A stretch of 22,732 nucleotides of DNA from Ophiothrix spiculata (taxonomy: Eukaryota > Echinodermata > Ophiuroidea > Amphilepidida > Ophiotrichidae), in assembly GCA_000969725.1 (NCBI GenBank), contig JXSR01S011169.1, one strand, 5' to 3'. The stretch's first letter is position 1. Each line of letters begins with the position of its first letter. This document shows positions 17,766 through 22,732 of the stretch, piece after piece. The notes under the pieces are model-generated. The model had not been told where the DNA came from and did no database searches. It saw only the letters and a list, made by a program, of their open reading frames with translations. The position numbers and the translations under genes were made by a program.

Positions 17766-18785
17766 TATAATAGAATAAACAAATGCAGGTGATTTATAGT
17801 GAATTATGCCTCCCTGTACAATTCCACACAGCCTCAGCACACTTTACAGAATACATACTATACTACCATCAAAACTTTTGCTTTTGGTGTGTCACATTTG
17901 GCCGCTGCATGACACGTTGAGAAGCTCTGTGCCAGCCTCTGTTGGAATGTATATTCAGCAGTGGCCCCTTTTTGCTTGGAGTAGGCTGGCATTGAGAAAG
18001 TAAAGAGAAAATGATCTAAACATTTAAAAAAAAAAAAGAGAGGAAAAAAATCCTGCCAAAATTTGAAAACTGTATTTCTAATTATTGAATATTTTGATAA
18101 AATTTGGCTTATGAAAACAGAAGGCAAGTACAAATACACTGCTAAAAAAGTAAAAAATATATTTGGTTACATTTTTTGAATAAAGCAAATATTACATAGT
18201 GCTGTCATTTTGCAGATTTATGCTAATCATCTCAAAAATGACAAAGCCATTTTTTATGCGCCAAAGGTTATACAACCACTTCCTTGACAATTAACATAAA
18301 TCGATGGTGTCGGGTTATTTTGACTTTTCGTGCATCACATGCATTGCACGAACAACAAAATGTCTGTCTGAATTGGATGGAAGTATCTTTTGAAATTTCA
18401 TCAAAACCTGAAATATCGTATAACTGTGTTTCACACACTTTATTTTATGCACACCTTTTCAACACTGCTATAAGTTGTTAATACTGCCCTCTATTTGGGA
18501 AAGCAAACACTATAAACTTTATAATGCCATGTAGTGTACCAAAGTTAAATAAATCTACTTGCCTGTCATTATTGTGACCTGTTTTGTGATAACTAGAAAA
18601 TTTCACAATGTAATATAGCTGCGCTATCACACATGGTTATAATGTTTTGAACCCCAATATCACTAGCACTTTGGATAAGGTTTTCATGTCTTCCAACACA
18701 TTAATATCAGAACATCAGCTAAAGAATATAAGGGTCATTTAATTTATTATTCTCCAAAATCATAATTTAGTAAGTTTTCAAAGTA
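17766..18785. other. Intronic stretch, nothing recognised
   Basis: About 1 kb without pairable repeats. Small open frames at 17806-18003, 17858-18139 (-) and 18284-18481 have no recognisable motifs. An acceptor-like ttttgcag at 18211-18218 is followed by a short open stretch (Ile-Tyr-Ala-Asn-His-Leu), but this does not match the expected BRCA2 continuation. Confidence 0.5.
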
Positions 18786-19854
18786 AAGTGTTCCAAAAAA
18801 GAAACTTGTACACTTTGTTTTTGGTCTATTCTACTAAATTATAAATATACAAGACTTAAATAATTTGCAGATAATATATATGGATATGTTTCCTGTGATA
18901 TTGGTAAGAAATATCTTCCAAAATCCGAAACCATCCCGCTTATGGGGCAAAGTAAAAAAAATTGGTAAGGAAACAAAAGTTACACATTTTTAAGGCCACA
19001 GACAACATCCCAGCGGGAAACGTAGCACACAGGAATACCCTAAGCTAGCTCTTATCAATTACTGCATAACTCCCTCTTAGTATCGTAGATGAACAGGCTT
19101 TTCAAATTCACAATTTCTACTCATGGAAGAAGAATATGAATGGATGAAAGCCTAATTAAGATAAGAAAGGTATAAATTTGGAAAGTCTAAAAGATGTTTT
19201 AATATTGTATTGATGAGTTTTAGATCAATCATTTTAATTTAGCACTAGTGCAATATTTTTCACTTATAATGATATGAAGCAACAACATTGTTATTTTTAA
19301 TGTTTAATCAGTGCAATTGATTTTGACATAATTAATAGTGATCTTGAGTTGATAAAGTTAATTACAATATTTTTTACAATGAATGATATGAAGCAACAAC
19401 ATTGTTATTTTTAATGTTTAATCAGTGCAATTGATTTTGACATAATTATAGTTATCTTGAGTTGATAAAGATGATTTATTAAAGAGTTTTATCCAAGTTT
19501 ATCTGAACCATCTTATCTCATCCAATTTAATTCCATAATTATCTGCTCAACTTGGGATTTCTAATCAAATCACATGCTAATTGTGTTATTATAAAGAATA
19601 TCAATGCAACTTGTTGTAATCGATATCTCAAGCGGTAATAACAGGGCATGAGTCATGACTTGCGCCACACTCAAAATTTGTAACTTTGTTTCCTTGCAAA
19701 AATATTTTACTTTGCCAGATAAGCCGGATAAATGTTGTACCCATATCACAGGAAACATATCCATTTACATTATTTGCAATTATTTTGGTTTGATAAATAT
19801 ATAGTTTCATAAAGAACCAAAACAAAGTGTACAAGTTTCTTTTTCGGAACACTT
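18786..19854. mobile_element. TA-flanked foldback (1069 bp), AAGTGTTCC ends
   Basis: The ends aagtgttccaaaaaagaaac and, complemented, aagtgttccgaaaaagaaac are flanked by TA. The arms pair over about 190-210 bp, including cttgtacactttgtttt, tggatatgtttcctgtgata and gcaaagtaaaa. The interior carries the tandem duplication at 19248-19470. No transposase frame is seen; the small frames at 19570-19764 and 19628-19852 lie in the right arm. Confidence 0.87.
19248..19470. repeat. Tandem duplication (114 bp period)
   Basis: Two adjacent copies share an identical run of more than 60 bases beginning gatatgaagcaacaacattg at 19271 and at 19385. Each is preceded by caatatttttcac or caatattttttac and followed by (a)tag(t)(g)atcttgagttgataaag. 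The near-identity implies a recent duplication inside the foldback interior. Confidence 0.9.
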
Positions 19855-19856
19855 TA

Positions 19857-20175
19857 CTATGGACTATTATTTATATAGTGCAACCAGCACTTTTGTTTTA
19901 TTAAAGGTATGTGTTCTGATCACGTTTTTGACCCCGACTTTCCTAACTCAAATTGTAGTTAATTTTTCTTATAACCCCTGTGAAGTTTCACGACTTAATT
20001 TGTCTGAAGAGATATGACCGTAATAGTTCTGAATTACTTCAAAGATTTAATTAACCAACAAATATATCATCTAATTTTCCACAGCTTGCTTCTAGACACA
20101 TTTTGGCCTGTAGCACCAAATTGACTCAAGACTGTATTGGATCACCTACCTTTAATTCGAATGTGTTTTCTGATA
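19857..20175. other. Intronic stretch without recognised features
   Basis: About 320 bp of AT-rich sequence. I see no gene, no pairable repeat and no BRCA2-like codons. Confidence 0.5.
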
Positions 20176-20528
20176 AGGCCAAAAAAAAATTGTTTGGTTG
20201 TCCTCGACCCGCGGCCCCTATTTTTTGAAACTGGAAAAAAGGTTTTACTGTACAAAAGTATACCGCGCCTAATTTTCAGATTTCCAAAAAAAGTTTTTTT
20301 TTTTCTTTGAGATTTTTGATTTTTTGAAAATATTTGTTAAGTTGTTGTTTTCATTTTGTTTCCATTTTAATACTGTTTTTAAACTTGAATAAAGAGATTT
20401 TTCGGTACAGTAGACTTATTTGCATCTTTATAGAGGCCATAATTTGGTGTAACTTTGTAAATCCGCCCGCCCGCACTTGCTCAAAAAAAGTTGTGGAGGA
20501 TAACCAAACAATTTATTTTTTTTAGCCT
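20176..20528. repeat. MITE (~353 bp) related to the window's left edge
   Basis: The ends aggccaaaaaaaaattgttt and, complemented, aggctaaaaaaaataaattg pair, and the match continues with ggtt(g/a)tcctc. G+C-rich blocks lie inside each end (gacccgcggccc on the left, cgcccgcccgcac on the right). The fragment at 1-58 is a related copy. No target duplication is certain. Confidence 0.75.
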
Positions 20529-20886
20529 AACAGTGGAGGTTTGGTGATGAAATTATGTATTTTTTACAATATACTTGGAGACTCATTTTATATGATCCCT
20601 GAAACTTGCTCATGTAAAATTCAGGTTTATGCATTATAACATAGTTAGTATGCAGATATTATTTTCATAAATGATCAATGCTTGCGTAAAATATATGACA
20701 CAAAACATACAATCACTCGCAAAAAAATAATAAATGTACTCTAATTTGATAATAATTTTTTCAAAAATATAGGAAATATTGAGATTAAAGAATAAGAGGA
20801 AAAGCCTTTAAATGAACGTATCTCATATTACATGAAGAGGTAAAAAATCACATGTATGCACAATTTGATTGACTTGTAATACAGCA

Positions 20887-21123
20887 GTGAGAAAAACACC
20901 CCGAAGTGTGAGCCTCTCACATACTGAAAATTAGGTCATGCAAAATGAATCGGGTTGTGTTTCATTGTACAAGTAATCACCCGCAGTGATATTTATTAAC
21001 AAATATTATTAATGAAAAATTAATCTCCAGAAACTAGAGTGATTATTGACTTTTTGTAATTTGATGAAGTTTGGTACTGTCTATAATTATCGGTTGCTCG
21101 TTCAACTGGTGTATTTTTCTCAC
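20887..21123. repeat. Possible small MITE (~237 bp)
   Basis: The ends gtgagaaaaacaccc and, complemented, gtgagaaaaatacacc match over about 14 bases, and the interior has an AT-rich palindromic centre (attaacaaatattattaatg). No target duplication is visible, so this could be coincidence or a degraded element. Confidence 0.45.
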
Positions 21124-22240
21124 CTTACTAGCTTTATATTTAGTTGAAAGTGAGGCGTTCCGCGTATGCTTTTCTTCAGGTTAAGTCTGACTGTTCCAAT
21201 TTCAACGAACATTAATAGATTGCTATTTAAATCTAGTTAAAATTTTCATTCTTCAATTTCTGTTAGGTTGGTAACCACTTTATTTCATTTCATATTTATT
21301 TAAATTTATCCTTGTCCTCCTGAGCTATTTTTTGTGACATGAACTCCGGAGGGGGGAAGGGGCTAATCCTCCCTAATATTTTGGAACGGAACATCTGCTA
21401 TAAAAGTTATAATTATCAGATTTTCATCAGGTTTTTTGCTAATAAAAAGGGAAATGATGATTCTAACATGTCTTGTAACTTTGAGTCTTACAGCATGCAT
21501 ACAATTTTCAAAATGGCGACTTCAAAATTTCTGGAATTTCACCACCCCCACAACTGTGATGACATACCCTTACCCCATCTGAGGTGATGCCCCTAATTTT
21601 TTCATCAAAATGACTGCAAAAGATATTAAAGAGATAACCCAAATGCCTGGGGTTGGTTGCTTTTGTGTTTTTATGTAGCGGGGAAAAACCTTAGACGGCA
21701 ACAACCCCCCCCCCCCTTTTGAGGACGAGGGTTAAGAATGATAGGTACTTCATTCTTCGATTTATTTGACATCCAATATAAAAATGTCAAAAATAAAATA
21801 CAGTTTGCAGAATTTGCATATTTGAAGCCATTTTGTTATTTCATTATCATATATTGTAGGGGGAAACACTGTAACATACATTTTAAAGAGAAAGAGAAAT
21901 GATAAACCACTTGATTTTCCTTCATATATGAACCTGTGTACAATGAATAATTAAAATTGAAATCTTTGAATATTTAGGAAATTTTGTCACAATTTTTGAT
22001 CTAAAATTTCATCCATCTGGATTTTTTTCGAGTTTCTAGAGTATGATATGATTATTAAGAGGTGATTCACCTCTTAACTATTCACCTCTTAACTCTTTTC
22101 ATTTGGAACCAATTATTATCATCAATTTTATGTCATAATAGGATACTATATTGGACTTGTAAGGGTTAAATTGCAGCTTTTTTATGCTGATCAATTTACA
22201 CAGCATTTGTTATTCATTGACAGAATGTGATAGAAAAAAC
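21124..22240. other. Intronic stretch; one small palindrome
   Basis: A block of higher G+C lies at 21339-21600, with an 82-codon frame at 21339-21587 of no recognisable content and C-runs near 21708-21718. A perfect palindrome lies at 22055-22077. Otherwise I see nothing I can name. Confidence 0.5.
22055..22092. repeat. Palindrome plus third direct copy
   Basis: The half-site ttaagaggtga (22055-22065) and its exact complement tcacctcttaa (22067-22077) are separated by one base. A third copy, tcacctcttaa, follows at 22082-22092. Confidence 0.85.
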
Positions 22241-22263
22241 CCTGTTTGATAAAGTGCCATGAA

Positions 22264-22612
22264 GAGATAGCATAAAATGAAGGAGGAAATTAAAAGAGTA
22301 TCAAGATTATACAGCTAGCTAATGAAAAGTAGTGATTTGTTTGAGATGCGTGTGACCATTGACACAGAGGAGGATATTAAACGTGTAAATGACATTGAAA
22401 AATATGGCTATGCTAGCTAAACGGCCACTGAACCTGATGGGAAATGGGACATGGGTAGAAAATTGTGTGACTGCGCATGCATTAAGCATTGGCAATATTT
22501 TAGACTTGTACTCCTGAAATGAGCTGAAAGTTGCAGTGAAGAGTTTGCATAAGAAGCTACTGAAGTGGATATGGGACAAGGAGGTCAAATTCACTTTATT
22601 TTGATGTAAATC
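22264..22612 (+). pseudogene. Possible decayed coding remnant of unknown family
   Basis: Two adjoining frames give protein-like translations. The first contains DLFEMRVTIDTEEDIKRVND and stops at 22418. One base out of register, the text continues with LMGNGTWVENCVTAHALSIG and, past a stop, LKVAVKSLHKKLLKWIWDKE. An earlier piece (Met-Lys-Glu-Glu-Ile-Lys-Arg-Val) is in the first frame and is also broken by a stop. The pattern suggests a frameshifted, stop-bearing remnant of a gene or of an element protein. I do not recognise the family, and chance cannot be excluded. Confidence 0.25.
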
Positions 22613-22732
22613 GCATATTCTCCTTCTATCTCACAACCCTCACCTACCCTTGTGTGGGGATGCAACCTCCCTCAATTTGTTTGTTTGTTTCATTGTTTGT
22701 TTGCTTGTTTTTTCATATAATTGCAAAAGAAC

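Noticed and set aside
18211-18292. Acceptor-like ttttgcag followed by an open stretch, as a candidate next BRCA2 exon
   Set aside because: The translation lacks the expected Gly-Tyr start and helix pattern, and it stops after about 24 codons.

Overview
The window is animal nuclear DNA: AT-rich, with short exons separated by long introns, GT/AG splice sites and very dense small transposons. The only gene I can name is BRCA2. Five internal exons on the + strand (1814-2021, 8104-8274, 9773-9952, 12970-13123, 14090-14217; 841 nt, about 280 codons) join in phase. They encode the C-terminal DNA-binding region of BRCA2: the end of the helical domain and most of OB fold 1, the start of OB fold 2, and the rising helix and part of the tip of the Tower domain. 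No first or last exon is present, so this is an interior slice of the gene. The look of the repeats and the invertebrate-like divergence suggest a marine invertebrate deuterostome such as an echinoderm or hemichordate; that is inference.

Layout: 1-1813 upstream intron with two small inverted-repeat elements and the end of a third; exon A; 2022-8103 intron with a 2.2 kb foldback, an 862 bp TA-flanked foldback and a 761 bp Tc1/mariner-like element; exon B; 8275-9772 intron with a 251 bp MITE and a 5'-truncated LINE on the - strand; exon C; 9953-12969 intron with an 883 bp hAT-type element flanked by a perfect 8 bp target duplication, an 891 bp assembly gap, and a MITE that ends 22 bp before exon D; exon D; 13124-14089 intron with a strong 161 bp hairpin; exon E; then 8.5 kb in which I find no further BRCA2 exon. 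That last stretch is filled mainly by four TA-flanked inverted-repeat elements plus smaller ones.

By my delimitation, about 10.8 kb of the roughly 21.8 kb of known bases is recognisable repeat. The gene product would bind RAD51 (elsewhere in the protein), DSS1 and single-stranded DNA in homologous recombination. I see no operon, CRISPR array, rRNA or tRNA, and no second active gene. I do not see a new biological system here. The most unusual points are the density of foldback elements, their closeness to the splice sites, the hairpin-studded arms of the 2.2 kb element, and intron positions that appear to differ from human BRCA2.
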